Origin: a virus
DNA: 51,614 bases
Virus record (IMG/VR): IMGVR_UViG_3300009079_002130
Span: 1 to 51,614 of that record
Strand: one strand, 5' to 3'
Made by a program: the position numbers and the translations under genes. Shown here in pieces: positions 1 to 8,459 of the stretch (position 1 is the first letter of the stretch; each line of letters opens with the position of its first letter). The notes under the pieces are model-generated. The model was given only the letters and a program-made list of their open reading frames with translations, was not told the origin of the DNA and ran no database searches.

Positions 1-720
1 ACTCTTGAAATGGCAGAAGAAAGAATTGCCGAAAGAATTGATGCGAATCTTCTTAATGTTCCAATTCAACAACTGATTGATTTACCACGCTCAGCATTTG
101 AGAATAAAGTAAATGGTATTTCCAAGAAGACTCGGGGTTCTTTGGTAATCAAAGAATATCCTACTGCTTCGGCACACTCCGGGCACTTCAAGGCACTTCT
201 GAATGAACTTGCTCTGAAGAAATCATTTAGACCTGATATTATCTTTATTGACTATTTGAATATCTGTTCATCTTCACGATTTAAGAGTGGTAGTAATATC
301 AATTCTTATACTTTGGTTAAGTCTATTGCCGAAGAACTTCGTGGTTTGGCAGTAGAGTTTAATGTTCCTATTATGAGTGCGACACAGACGACTAGGAGCG
401 GTTTTGGTTCTTCCGATGTAGAATTGACCGATACTTCTGAATCGTTCGGTCTTCCTGCTACTGCCGACCTTATGTTTGCTCTGATTAGTACAGAGGAACT
501 TGAAGGTCTAGGGCAGATTATGGTGAAGCAACTTAAAAACAGATATAATGACCCAACAATCTTTAAGCGTTTCGTTGTTGGAATTGACCGTGCCAAGATG
601 AGACTTTATGATGTGGAACAATCGGCACAAAATGACATACTTGACAGTGGTAAAGAAGAGGAGTATAATAATGAAGAAAATAAACCAAAAAAATCATTTG
701 AGGGATTTAAATTTTCATGA
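1..720 (+). CDS. 41: T4 gp41-like replicative DNA helicase, C-terminal part (5' truncated by window edge)
   Basis: The frame is open from base 1, so the gene begins upstream of the window. The product is the C-terminal RecA-like domain of a DnaB-family hexameric helicase, which unwinds the lagging-strand template and partners with the gp61 primase (also in this window, 7488). The motif LEMAEERIAERIDAN follows the expected post-Walker-A helix, IIFIDYLNI is the Walker B strand, SATQTTRSGF matches the H3 glutamine motif, and the VKQLKNR/GIDRAKMRLYD strands end the RecA core. The Walker A lysine lies upstream of the window. The C-terminus is charged (KEEEYNNEENKPKK) and probably flexible. The stop overlaps the next start as ATGA, so the two are translationally coupled. 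Confidence 0.93.
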   Translation, partial: TLEMAEERIAERIDANLLNVPIQQLIDLPRSAFENKVNGISKKTRGSLVIKEYPTASAHSGHFKALLNELALKKSFRPDIIFIDYLNICSSSRFKSGSNINSYTLVKSIAEELRGLAVEFNVPIMSATQTTRSGFGSSDVELTDTSESFGLPATADLMFALISTEELEGLGQIMVKQLKNRYNDPTIFKRFVVGIDRAKMRLYDVEQSAQNDILDSGKEEEYNNEENKPKKSFEGFKFS

Positions 721-1127
721 CACAACGAGTTGATTTTAATAAGTATCAGAACTTCGTAGATGCCGTAACTTCTGATGCATCCAAAGATTTCCTTGCTCTT
801 TCTGACCGTATGGTTCAGTTGGATGAGAAAGGTGCTAATATTGAGCGTCTCCTGACTGCCTCTGTTGGTATTAATGCCGAGGGTGGTGAATTCTTGGAGA
901 TTGTAAAGAAAATGGTTTTCCAAGGTAAGTCTTGGAATGATGAGACCCGAACTCACTTGATTAAGGAACTGGGTGATACGATGTGGTATGTGGCACAAGC
1001 GTGTATTGCTCTTGATGTCTCTTTTGATGAAGTAATTCAGACCAATATTGATAAACTGATGAAGCGTTATCCGGACGGATTCTTTGATGTATATTATAGT
1101 GAAAATCGTGAAGATGGAGACATTTGA
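717..1127 (+). CDS. MazG-like nucleotide pyrophosphohydrolase
   Basis: This 136-residue protein matches the all-alpha MazG/NTP-PPase fold. An acidic helix (NAEGGEFLEIVKK, E-x2-E type) is followed by KELGDTMWYVAQ, the E-x2-D metal-binding motif that coordinates magnesium in this family. MazG proteins hydrolyse (d)NTPs or related nucleotides to monophosphates; in cyanophages they have been proposed to adjust host nucleotide or alarmone pools. The start is fixed by the ATGA overlap with the helicase gene. It sits in the replication/nucleotide-metabolism group, fitting a nucleotide-pool role. The exact substrate cannot be told from sequence. Confidence 0.85.
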   Translation: MTQRVDFNKYQNFVDAVTSDASKDFLALSDRMVQLDEKGANIERLLTASVGINAEGGEFLEIVKKMVFQGKSWNDETRTHLIKELGDTMWYVAQACIALDVSFDEVIQTNIDKLMKRYPDGFFDVYYSENREDGDI

Positions 1128-1306
1128 TGACTAAAACAGTATCTGTTAAGATGGATGTTCGGACTGCCGCTGCCGTTCGTCAAATTCTTTTTGAGAATCA
1201 AAAAGGTTATACCTATGATGAACTTTCTGTTCCTCCTCGTATTTCTGACATTCGTGCCGTGATTTTAGACCTTGATGAAAAGATTGGTGCTGTAGTTGGT
1301 GAATGA
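1127..1306 (+). CDS. small conserved phage protein, function unknown
   Basis: A 59-residue protein starting at ATG 1127, which overlaps the upstream stop as TGATG; an in-frame TTG one codon earlier is less likely. It begins MTKTVSVKMDVRTAAAVRQ, and the mix of beta (KTVSVKM) and helical segments (AAAVRQIL) resembles small regulatory or structural proteins, but no family is recognised. It is the last gene before a late promoter, so it probably ends the early/middle transcript containing gp41 and MazG. Confidence 0.6.
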   Translation: MTKTVSVKMDVRTAAAVRQILFENQKGYTYDELSVPPRISDIRAVILDLDEKIGAVVGE

Positions 1307-1326
1307 CCCTTCGGGAGTCTTGAGCA

Positions 1327-1333
1327 CTAAATA
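1327..1333 (+). promoter_or_regulatory. T4-like late promoter (CTAAATA)
   Basis: CTAAATA, the cyanophage form of the T4 late promoter box, lies 15 bp before the start of the gene at 1348, in the gap after 1306. AT-rich sequence follows. Confidence 0.65.
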
Positions 1334-1347
1334 AAAATAAAATACTT

Positions 1348-2271
1348 ATGGCTACCTTATCCGTGAATGATTTGGGAAAAAGAAATAACTTTAATATTTT
1401 TTTAACCAGAATTAGAACTGGTAAAGATTTTGTATTGAATGAATCTAATGGTCAGAAAATAAAACTAAGTAAAACTATCGTAACTGAATTAACAGATATT
1501 ACTAAATTTAATAAGTTTAAATCTGGTCAATCCATAGTTCTCCCAACTTCTTCTGGTTCAACTGTAAGATTAACTGAATTATATAAAGACTCTGAATTTT
1601 CTGGAAGAACCCAGGCAACAACCGCCCAAGAAGACGCTCAGATTATAAGAGTAAATCAGCAATTACAAGATATATTTGACAAATTAGGTACAGATTTTAT
1701 ACCACTAAAAGTTGGTGCCACAACTTACCAGGTGGGACTTTGTGAAAGTACACCGGGAACACCTAAATGCGATTTTCATTTTAGAGGAATATCTGGGTAT
1801 GTTGGGCACGTTTCTCATAAGGCAGGTTCTGGACCTAAAGCATTTCAACAGTGGTCTGGAACGTCTGCAAGAGTGGAACCAACAATTAATAATCATCCAG
1901 AAACTCAGGCATTTATTAATACTTTACTTGAAATGTTTCCAAACGGTATGCCTCCAGCAACAACTGTAGGAAGAAAAATACAGGATGAAACACTTAAAAA
2001 ATTGGCAGTCTATGGTAATGGATTTGGGGGTCCAAAGGGTGAAAATAATGTAGATGTTACTATGCAGGGAGTTTTAAATGTTCAAAGTAGAGGAAGATAT
2101 TATGAATTAACTTGTACTGGACATAAAATAAATAATGGTGATAGAATAAATGCAAGTTATGAACCTGTATTTTTAGGCGTTTATAAAGGAGACCGAAGTG
2201 ACCACGGTATAAGAGGTGCCAGAGTTATTATTCAACCAATCGGTGGTAGAAGCATACAGAAATTTGTGTAA
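1348..2271 (+). CDS. late protein of unknown function, possibly nuclease-like
   Basis: This 307-residue protein has a late promoter directly upstream. The N-terminus (SVNDLGKRNNFNIFLTRI) is followed by beta-rich sequence. The middle contains CDFHFRG then GYVGHVSHKAG, which loosely resembles the spacing of a PD-(D/E)xK nuclease core with the acidic residue replaced. The motif NNHPETQAFINTLLEMFPNG and a C-terminal beta-rich segment ending RGARVIIQPIGG are also distinctive. No family is recognised with confidence. Late expression suggests a virion or DNA-packaging role; a defective or divergent nuclease fold is only a hypothesis. Confidence 0.6.
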   Translation: MATLSVNDLGKRNNFNIFLTRIRTGKDFVLNESNGQKIKLSKTIVTELTDITKFNKFKSGQSIVLPTSSGSTVRLTELYKDSEFSGRTQATTAQEDAQIIRVNQQLQDIFDKLGTDFIPLKVGATTYQVGLCESTPGTPKCDFHFRGISGYVGHVSHKAGSGPKAFQQWSGTSARVEPTINNHPETQAFINTLLEMFPNGMPPATTVGRKIQDETLKKLAVYGNGFGGPKGENNVDVTMQGVLNVQSRGRYYELTCTGHKINNGDRINASYEPVFLGVYKGDRSDHGIRGARVIIQPIGGRSIQKFV

Positions 2272-2274
2272 TAT

Positions 2275-2523
2275 ATGAAAGACCTCCAAGCATTCCTTGA
2301 TAATATTATTGATATTTTTACCACTAAAAAATCATTACCTAAAGATGTAATGAATGATTTTATCAAGTATTTTTACTTCACTCTTGATAAGGAAATCAAA
2401 TCAAATAAGTCGGAAGTATTAAAGAATAAATATATTAAGATTAGAAAAAATGGATTAAACTATATTGTTGCTAATAAAGAAGCAATAATGGCGAATATTC
2501 GTAAGAAAAAATTAAGTAAGTAA
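2275..2523 (+). CDS. small basic protein, unknown function
   Basis: 82 residues, starting three bases after the previous stop and ending in a TAATG overlap with the next gene, so it sits inside a late operon (1348-3854). It is rich in lysine, asparagine and isoleucine, with predicted helices (LQAFLDNIIDIFTTKK, DVMNDFIKYFYFTLDKE) and a basic tail NIRKKKLSK. No recognisable family; the basic tail would suit nucleic-acid or capsid interior contact. Confidence 0.6.
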   Translation: MKDLQAFLDNIIDIFTTKKSLPKDVMNDFIKYFYFTLDKEIKSNKSEVLKNKYIKIRKNGLNYIVANKEAIMANIRKKKLSK

Positions 2524-3854
2524 TGAAAAGTTTCTTTCAGTTCATATCAGAAGCAACTTCTGCATCAGACCAAGCTCAGCGTCTTGGGTTGCAGGGTGAC
2601 GGGCACGGTGGTTGGTATGATAGAAGAACTAATGAGTTTGTTGCCAAGACCGAAGGTGGAAAGTTAAAGTTTTATAATAAGCGTCAGAGAGTAGGAAAGG
2701 ACCCAAATCAAACCCCACACGAAAAGGATGTTCCTTCACCGAGTTATAATGACCCAAATGCTCAACAGCAACCCCAACCCCAAGCAGAACCCCAACCGGA
2801 ACCTGCTCCAGAGCAACAACCGGTAGCACAGGAACCACAACAACCTGTAGAAACTCCTCCACCAGTTCCTAAGACCAAAGGAACTCTTACGATTGCTTTT
2901 GGTCGTTTTAATCCTCCTACGGTCGGGCACCAGCAATTAATGGATGTTGCTGCTGCTTCATCTCAGGCAGATGGTGGAGACTATCTAATCTATCCATCCA
3001 GAAGTCAGGATAAGAAAAAGAATCCACTGGACCCTGATACAAAGATTTCATATATGAGACAGATGTTTCCTGCTCATAGTGAAAGAATTGTGAATGATGC
3101 CGCAAATAAGACTATTTTTGATGTTCTTAAAAAGGCACATAATGATGGATATACTAATGTTAGAATCGTGGGTGGTTCCGACCGTGTAAAGGAGTTTGAG
3201 AAATTATCCAATAACTATAATGGTCAATTATATGCCTTTGATGCGATTGAAGTAGTTTCTGCCGGAGACCGCGATCCTGATGCCAAAGGTGTTGAGGGAA
3301 TGTCTGCATCCAGAATGAGACTTGCCGCTGCCGAAGGAGATTTTCGTAAGTTTAGAGAAGGTCTTCCTCCAGATATGAAGCGTAAATCGGCACAAGAATT
3401 ATTTGATTCTGTAAGAGCATCTATGGGTATTAATGAGAACTGGAATCTCTGGGAAATTGCCCCTAAGTTTGATTACCAGACTCTTCGTGAGAATTATGTT
3501 TCCGAAAAAATATTCCAAATCGGTCAACTGGTTGAGAATCTGAATACTGGACTTGTTGGAAGAATCATTCGTCGTGGAACTAATTATCTGATTTGTGTAA
3601 CTGAATCTAATATGATGTTTAAGTCTTGGATTAAGGATGTAATGGAAACCAAAAAATATACCGAAGTTAAAATGGATAGAAAGATGAGAGAACCCGGAAA
3701 ACCAAATACTTTAGTTGGAACTTCTGGATTCTACAAGTATGTTGCGGATATGACACCAGAGGCACCCGAAACAAATCTACAATACGGAGCAAAACCCTAT
3801 CGTGGTTATAAAGTATCTAATATCAGGGAGTTTATAAATAAGTATAGAAAATAG
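2523..3854 (+). CDS. nucleotidyltransferase (NMN/pantetheine adenylyltransferase-like) with capsid-targeting-like N-terminus
   Basis: 443 residues. Residues 1-11, MKSFFQFISEA, resemble the N-terminal capsid-targeting sequence of T4 internal proteins (MKTYQEFIAEA type), including an I-x-E|A site expected for the prohead protease. Residues ~20-60 are a Gly/Trp-rich module (GDGHGGWYDRRTNEFVAKTE). Residues ~75-115 are a Pro/Gln-rich linker. From ~121 a cytidylyltransferase-like Rossmann domain begins: GRFNPPTVGHQQL (127-139) carries the T/HxGH motif and GMSASRMR is the ISSTxxR-like motif; both bind ATP. The C-terminal ~130 residues are a separate late-phage module. Such enzymes join AMP to NMN or phosphopantetheine. 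It overlaps the upstream gene as TAATG. The substrate is inferred only. Confidence 0.8.
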   Translation: MKSFFQFISEATSASDQAQRLGLQGDGHGGWYDRRTNEFVAKTEGGKLKFYNKRQRVGKDPNQTPHEKDVPSPSYNDPNAQQQPQPQAEPQPEPAPEQQPVAQEPQQPVETPPPVPKTKGTLTIAFGRFNPPTVGHQQLMDVAAASSQADGGDYLIYPSRSQDKKKNPLDPDTKISYMRQMFPAHSERIVNDAANKTIFDVLKKAHNDGYTNVRIVGGSDRVKEFEKLSNNYNGQLYAFDAIEVVSAGDRDPDAKGVEGMSASRMRLAAAEGDFRKFREGLPPDMKRKSAQELFDSVRASMGINENWNLWEIAPKFDYQTLRENYVSEKIFQIGQLVENLNTGLVGRIIRRGTNYLICVTESNMMFKSWIKDVMETKKYTEVKMDRKMREPGKPNTLVGTSGFYKYVADMTPEAPETNLQYGAKPYRGYKVSNIREFINKYRK

Positions 3855-3874
3855 TAAAGTAGTAAAGTCTTAAT

Positions 3875-5302
3875 ATGAAAAATCATATTGCCGAAGATCT
3901 GCCAGCAAGAAAATTTGCCCCTGCTGCTGCCGATTCTGGTCCTACTGACAAGAACGATAAAAAGGAAAGTTCTGGAAAGTCTCCAGAGAAAAAGGCAAAG
4001 CAGGCAGTGTATGATATTCGTTATAGAGCAAGAAGAGAAGATATTCCACTTCCTCAGGCATTTTCTCAATATATGCAAAATAGCAGTATGGGAGGTGAGG
4101 AAAGAAAGATGGTCAAGGCAAAACTATTCGGTAAAGAAGGTGGTGGTATGAAGGCAGAAGACTTTAATCCTATTTTTAAGGATGCGGCATCTGATAATGT
4201 TGCCAAAGCACTTTTTAAAGTTTTTGTGGAAGGAACGGAACAAGAACAGCAATCAATTTCTCTAACTTATCTTGAAGAATTAGACAGTCCAGAGCACAGA
4301 AAGTATAAGGTAAGAGTTACTGATAAGAATACTAAAAGGTCTTATGTGAGAATGGCAACCCGTGAGAAAATCAATCAACTTCGTGCCAATCCAAATATTG
4401 AATCAGTTGAGATGACCGAATATGGCGAACCTTATGAGGGTGAGAGAAAGAAAGGTTCTCAGACCGCAAGAGTTGCTGCAGGTAAAGGATTAGACCCCGT
4501 AGGTAAAGAAGACGGTGATGTTGATAATGATGGGGATAAAGATAAGTCTGATAAGTATCTAATGAAGAGGCGTGGTGCGATTGGTAATGCCATCGCAACT
4601 CGTAAAGAAGAGTTCATTCACGAAGCAGAAACCGAAGATTCTAACACCCAAACACTTGATTATATAAAGGGAAAAGTTAAGAATAAAGTAACTATTTCTC
4701 CTATTCAGGGTGGAAATGAAAAAGTTAGAATAGTGGCACATAATGAACTTGAAGGTGAATTGATTGCTGAAACTGGGTACTCAAAGTTTCTTAAAAAGGT
4801 TCATTCTCTTCAAGAAAAAGCAGTAAGTCAAAATCAGCAACAACTTGCTGCTATGGCTATTGAATATCTTGATGGAAATATGCCTGATGCGAGTGACGCT
4901 GTAAAACAAATGGCAAAAATGGGAAGAAAAGAACTCAAAAAATTTGCCAAAACCAAGCACAAAGGTCTTCCAGAAAAAGTAAAGGAAGAAATGGATTGTG
5001 GTTCTGATGATAAGAAAAAAAAGAATGGTGAAGAGGAAGACCCCCGTTCTTCGAAGACAAAGGATAACCTTAGAAGAAATTATTTAAGGGCGATGGGTCT
5101 TAAGATGTCTTATGAACCAGAAGGTGAGGTATTGGAGGATTATATGAGAGTAAATTCTGATGGTAGCAGAGAAAGAGTTGCAGGTGACCCCCCAAAGGCA
5201 AAACTAAAAAGAAAACCACTAGGTCATACTCCCGAACAACAAAGGCAAATGAATAAACAACCTAAAACAGACTATAGAGCAAGACCTGGAGAATCCGATT
5301 AA
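3875..5302 (+). CDS. large late structural or head-associated protein with Asp-rich calcium-loop motif
   Basis: 475 residues, highly charged and probably partly disordered. The N-terminus contains DLPARKFAPAAADSG and a conserved-looking helical segment (AVYDIRYRARREDIPLPQAF, then SQYMQNS) typical of cyanomyovirus proteins. Around residues 214-229, DGDVDNDGDKDKSDKYL resembles an EF-hand/dockerin calcium-binding loop, followed by KRRGAIGNAIATRK. A Lys/Glu-rich stretch and a Pro/Arg-rich tail (RPGESD) complete it. It belongs to the same late transcript as the nucleotidyltransferase and ends just before another late promoter. Probably a virion or head-core component; the precise function is unknown. 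Confidence 0.65.
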   Translation: MKNHIAEDLPARKFAPAAADSGPTDKNDKKESSGKSPEKKAKQAVYDIRYRARREDIPLPQAFSQYMQNSSMGGEERKMVKAKLFGKEGGGMKAEDFNPIFKDAASDNVAKALFKVFVEGTEQEQQSISLTYLEELDSPEHRKYKVRVTDKNTKRSYVRMATREKINQLRANPNIESVEMTEYGEPYEGERKKGSQTARVAAGKGLDPVGKEDGDVDNDGDKDKSDKYLMKRRGAIGNAIATRKEEFIHEAETEDSNTQTLDYIKGKVKNKVTISPIQGGNEKVRIVAHNELEGELIAETGYSKFLKKVHSLQEKAVSQNQQQLAAMAIEYLDGNMPDASDAVKQMAKMGRKELKKFAKTKHKGLPEKVKEEMDCGSDDKKKKNGEEEDPRSSKTKDNLRRNYLRAMGLKMSYEPEGEVLEDYMRVNSDGSRERVAGDPPKAKLKRKPLGHTPEQQRQMNKQPKTDYRARPGESD

Positions 5303-5305
5303 TTC

Positions 5306-5312
5306 CTAAATA
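5306..5312 (+). promoter_or_regulatory. T4-like late promoter (CTAAATA)
   Basis: CTAAATA box 29 bp upstream of the small membrane protein at 5342, directly after the stop of the preceding gene. Confidence 0.6.
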
Positions 5313-5341
5313 ATACAGGATACTCTTCACACGAGGTAATT

Positions 5342-5527
5342 ATGTCAGTCGCAGCTCTCTGGGCTTGGGTTATTGCTAATGAGGCAGCAGTAGCAACTAT
5401 TCTTTTAGTTGTTTCTGAGTTCCTTGGTGCAGTTCCAAAATTAAAGGCAAATGGTTTAGTTTCATACGTTATTCTTCAAGTTCAGCAAAATCTTAAGAAA
5501 AAAGGTGCAGTAGATCCTACTCCCTGA
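5342..5527 (+). CDS. small membrane protein, holin-like size
   Basis: 61 residues. The N-terminal half is hydrophobic (ALWAWVIANEAAVATILLVV), forming one transmembrane helix, and the rest is an amphipathic/basic segment (QVQQNLKKKGAVDPTP). A GAGG ribosome site lies before the ATG, with its own late promoter upstream and an intrinsic terminator downstream, so it is monocistronic. Single-helix late proteins of this kind could be holins, lysis regulators or minor virion membrane-interacting proteins. No family is certain. Confidence 0.65.
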   Translation: MSVAALWAWVIANEAAVATILLVVSEFLGAVPKLKANGLVSYVILQVQQNLKKKGAVDPTP

Positions 5528-5547
5528 ACTAAACGGGGTTGATAATA

Positions 5548-5578
5548 AGGAGACCAAATATTAGGGTCTCCTTTTTTT
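5548..5578 (+). terminator. intrinsic terminator
   Basis: Stem AGGAGACC (5548-5555) pairs with GGTCTCCT (5565-5572), followed by a run of Ts. The T-tract runs straight into the next late promoter. Confidence 0.9.
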
Positions 5579-5585
5579 ATAAATA
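5578..5585 (+). promoter_or_regulatory. T4-like late promoter (TATAAATA)
   Basis: A perfect T4 late box that begins on the last T of the preceding terminator's T-tract, 33 bp before the start at 5618. Confidence 0.85.
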
Positions 5586-5617
5586 TTACTAGAAAAAGAA
5601 TTTTGTAGGTAAGAAAC

Positions 5618-6385
5618 ATGTCACTTTGGGGCATTTCAACAAACGCTGAAACTGCAGCAAATAATTACGCGATTCCAAAATATTTGGGCAACTATTCTGC
5701 TGCAAACGGTCAATTCGAAGCAACTGATAGAACCAGAAGTCCTTATAATTGTTTTGCAGATAATCGTGGATGGATTCAAAGACATTATAAGACTACTAGT
5801 AATTCTGGAATTTCTACTCGCTATTGGGATTCTATTTTAGTTCCTGTAGCTGGATTAAATACTGCTGGTGCTGGAACAAGTACAACTGGTTTAGGGCAAG
5901 CAACTCCAATTGCTGTTTTCTTTGAGGATCCTAATCTTGCTTCTCCAATTAGCATCGGTGCCGGTGGAACAACTGGAATTGGAACCGGAACTACTGGATA
6001 TGTTCATATAGTATGGAACGAAATGGTATACTGCTCCGCTGGAGCAACTGTTCTTATTTCTCAATCTACTGGAGCAAATATTGTTGCTACTGCAGCTTCT
6101 ACAGGAGTTCCAGTTCAAGTTAATGTTCCCGGAATAGGACAAACTGTAATCACTTTTAACGGACAAATTACTAATAGAGTTGGATTTGCATTTACTGCTC
6201 CTAATACTGGTATTGGAACTGTTCTTAGAATTGCAACTACTGGTGGTGTTGTTGGTGTTATTACTGATGCTTCTGGTGGTGCCGCAGTAGATAAAACTAT
6301 TGTCGGACTTGTTAAAAATATTGCAGGTGCAGGAACAACATCTGGTGTTGGTATTGGAACTACTACTTTAACAATTAAAGCATGA
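5618..6385 (+). CDS. Gly/Thr/Ala-rich virion structural protein
   Basis: 255 residues with a strongly biased composition: small residues and beta-branched strands (GAGGTTGIGTGTTG, IGIGTTTLTIKA). It starts MSLWGISTNAETAANNYAIP and contains FADNRGWIQRHYKTT near residues 47-61, a pattern seen in cyanomyovirus structural proteins. The sequence suggests an all-beta, repeat-like surface or decoration protein. A perfect late promoter and position among virion genes support late structural expression. The exact virion location is unknown. Confidence 0.65.
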   Translation: MSLWGISTNAETAANNYAIPKYLGNYSAANGQFEATDRTRSPYNCFADNRGWIQRHYKTTSNSGISTRYWDSILVPVAGLNTAGAGTSTTGLGQATPIAVFFEDPNLASPISIGAGGTTGIGTGTTGYVHIVWNEMVYCSAGATVLISQSTGANIVATAASTGVPVQVNVPGIGQTVITFNGQITNRVGFAFTAPNTGIGTVLRIATTGGVVGVITDASGGAAVDKTIVGLVKNIAGAGTTSGVGIGTTTLTIKA

Positions 6386-6386
6386 T

Positions 6387-6758
6387 ATGAGATTTGATGA
6401 GTTGAATGAGAATAATTATATATTATTTGCCATTAAGTATTATGAAAATCCCCAATCAGTAACGATGGAGGACTTTGAGTCTGACTTGAAAAGAATAAGA
6501 TATGTAAAGAGATTATTAAAAAGATATAAAAATACTGGCGAATTAAAGACGCATTTAATATTAAATCATCTTATTATCCTCTTTAATGTTTTTAATGATG
6601 CCACAGTTCCTTTGTTATTCTATAACTTAGAAAAGGAACTTTGGCCGTCTATTAAAAGTTTTTTACTTTTCTTAAATCGTTTACCGGAATATCCCAAAAC
6701 TCAGATACACGAAATTATTGAAGATTCTGAGTGTCTGTCTCAATTGCAGAAAATCTAA
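6387..6758 (+). CDS. conserved cyanophage protein, helical, unknown function
   Basis: 123 residues, almost entirely alpha-helical by composition: acidic N-terminus (MRFDELNENNYILFAI), a basic middle (DLKRIRYVKRLLKRYKNTG), then HLIILFNVFNDATVPLLFYN. It is recognised as a gene type that recurs in cyanomyoviruses, but no function is known. It starts one base after the preceding stop region and ends in TAATG coupling with the next gene. Confidence 0.65.
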   Translation: MRFDELNENNYILFAIKYYENPQSVTMEDFESDLKRIRYVKRLLKRYKNTGELKTHLILNHLIILFNVFNDATVPLLFYNLEKELWPSIKSFLLFLNRLPEYPKTQIHEIIEDSECLSQLQKI

Positions 6759-6970
6759 TGGATATAAACAAGATTATTGATATTATCCACACTCTCAAAG
6801 AAGAGGGTATGGTAACTGGTGCTCCTACCAATAGTCTTGTTGGTGGAAAAATAGCAGGAACCGCAGAGGCGGGTGATAGTCCTCCAGTAGATTTGAGAAA
6901 AGGAAAGAGGAGGAATTGGAACCCATTCTTCAAAAATCTTGCCAGAATGCAAAGAAGAAAACCCAAATAA
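6758..6970 (+). CDS. small conserved cyanophage protein, unknown function
   Basis: 70 residues. The start at ATG 6758 is chosen because it overlaps the upstream stop (TAATG) and gives MDINKIIDIIHTLKEEGMVT; an in-frame GTG-type upstream extension would overlap the previous gene substantially. A short N-terminal helix is followed by a Gly/Pro linker (TNSLVGGKIAGTAEAGDSPP) and a strongly basic tail (NLARMQRRKPK). The basic tail may contact nucleic acid or protein. It is paired with the preceding gene. Confidence 0.6.
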   Translation: MDINKIIDIIHTLKEEGMVTGAPTNSLVGGKIAGTAEAGDSPPVDLRKGKRRNWNPFFKNLARMQRRKPK

Positions 6971-7033
6971 ATAATAGCAAGACCACTACTTGATTTTTTT
7001 GTTTTGTAGAACCCAATATCCACCAACAAAAAA

Positions 7034-7477
7034 ATGTTTAACAAATCATCTAACGAAACAAAAATTGCAGTTCTAGAAGAACGTCTTACTTCCTATGAGG
7101 TTATGATGAAAAAGATAGATGAAGCCATTCAAATAATGGGGCAGACCAGTCAAAACATCTCAAAGATGTTAGCAGTTCACGAAGAAAAGTTAGATAATAC
7201 TAATAAGACTGATGAGGTAATTTTTAGTAGAATTCGAGTGATGGAGGATAAAAATACAGAAGAGCACGGTAGAGTAATCGAAAGGTTTGAATCATTAGAA
7301 AAAAAGATAGATAACCGCATAGAATCGGTAGATAAAAAAGTTGATGACGTAACAAAGTTTCGTTGGTTAGTTGTAGGTGCTTTAGTAATAATTTCTTTTG
7401 TGTTTTCTCAGTCAGGTATGGTTGTGGATGTCTTGACACCAGACGCAGAACAGATTAGAATAGAGAAAGCAAAATAA
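7034..7477 (+). CDS. coiled-coil protein with C-terminal transmembrane anchor (XhlA-like architecture)
   Basis: 147 residues. Residues ~8-110 form long charged heptad-like helices (IAVLEERLTSYEVMMKKIDE, then SLEKKIDNRIESVDKKVDD). Residues ~112-130 are a hydrophobic helix (WLVVGALVIISFVFSQSG). A short tail follows. This order (coiled coil then one membrane helix) is like hemolysin XhlA-type phage accessory proteins that assist lysis, but no specific motif proves it. It could also be a membrane-tethered replication or spanin-like factor. It stands ten bases before the primase gene. Confidence 0.6.
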   Translation: MFNKSSNETKIAVLEERLTSYEVMMKKIDEAIQIMGQTSQNISKMLAVHEEKLDNTNKTDEVIFSRIRVMEDKNTEEHGRVIERFESLEKKIDNRIESVDKKVDDVTKFRWLVVGALVIISFVFSQSGMVVDVLTPDAEQIRIEKAK

Positions 7478-7487
7478 TACCCTCATA

Positions 7488-8459
7488 ATGGACTTGATTG
7501 ATTCCAAGTATATTGGATTAGTTTCTTCACGCCTTCAGAAATTTAAAAGAGTTAAAGCAGACCTCTATAACTTCAGATGTTGCCTATGTGGAGATTCTCA
7601 AAAGAATAAAAGTAAGACACGAGGGTATTTGTATGCCGTAAAGACTAATACAAACTTTAAGTGTCATAACTGTGGGGCAAGTATGTCCTTCAATAATTTT
7701 CTCAAAGAATTAGACCCTACTCTTCATAAACAATATACGATGGAGAAGTTTAAGGAAGGATATACTGGTAAGAACTTCGTGGTTGAAGAACCAAAGTTTG
7801 AATTCTCAAAACCAACTTTTTCCAAGAAACTAGACCTTCCAAAAGCATCATCAAATCAAATTGCTAAAGAATACTTGGAAAAAAGAAAACTCAATCCAGA
7901 AAAGTTTTATTTTGCTGACAAGTTTCAGGAGTGGGTGAATACTCAAAAACCCACATATAGTAGGATTGTAAAGGACGAGAGTCGTATAGTCATACCACTA
8001 TACACTAGGGAAGGAGAAGTCTTCGGATTTCAAGGAAGAGCACTAGGACCGAACAATGTTAAATACATTACCGTCATCTTGGATGATTCGATTCCCAAAC
8101 TTTATGGACTCAATAAGGTAAATGTAAATGAGACGGTTTATATTGTCGAAGGACCATTTGACTCTGAGTTTGTAGAGAATGGAATTGCTATGTGTGGTGC
8201 CGATGTTGATATATCATCCTGTAACTTTAAGGATGTTGTTTATGTCTTTGATAACGAACCACGAAATCGAGAAATATGTAGTAGAATGAATAAGATTATT
8301 GAAGATGGAAACAAAATTATAGTATGGTCCAAATCTATTCAGCAAAAAGACATTAACGATATGGTGCTTGCTGGACTTTCGGTTATGGATGTGTTAAAAT
8401 TAAATACTCACTCAGGTTTAGAAGCAAAAGTAAAGTTTACCGAATGGAAGAAAGTATGA
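7488..8459 (+). CDS. 61: T4 gp61-like DNA primase
   Basis: 323 residues. An N-terminal zinc-binding domain carries two CxxC pairs (RCCLCGDSQKNKSK at ~28-41 and FKCHNCGASM at ~63-72). A TOPRIM-type catalytic domain follows, with VYIVEGPFDSEFVENG as the conserved glutamate motif and VVYVFDNEPRN as the D-x-D-like acidic motif. It makes RNA primers for lagging-strand synthesis and works with gp41 (1-720). It overlaps nrdA as ATGA (8456-8459), which is likely translational coupling. Confidence 0.92.
   Translation: MDLIDSKYIGLVSSRLQKFKRVKADLYNFRCCLCGDSQKNKSKTRGYLYAVKTNTNFKCHNCGASMSFNNFLKELDPTLHKQYTMEKFKEGYTGKNFVVEEPKFEFSKPTFSKKLDLPKASSNQIAKEYLEKRKLNPEKFYFADKFQEWVNTQKPTYSRIVKDESRIVIPLYTREGEVFGFQGRALGPNNVKYITVILDDSIPKLYGLNKVNVNETVYIVEGPFDSEFVENGIAMCGADVDISSCNFKDVVYVFDNEPRNREICSRMNKIIEDGNKIIVWSKSIQQKDINDMVLAGLSVMDVLKLNTHSGLEAKVKFTEWKKV

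Noticed and set aside
1700-1970. Overlapping 63- and 85-codon ORFs within the gene at 1348
   Set aside because: Both lie inside a longer well-placed ORF and lack ribosome sites or recognisable products.
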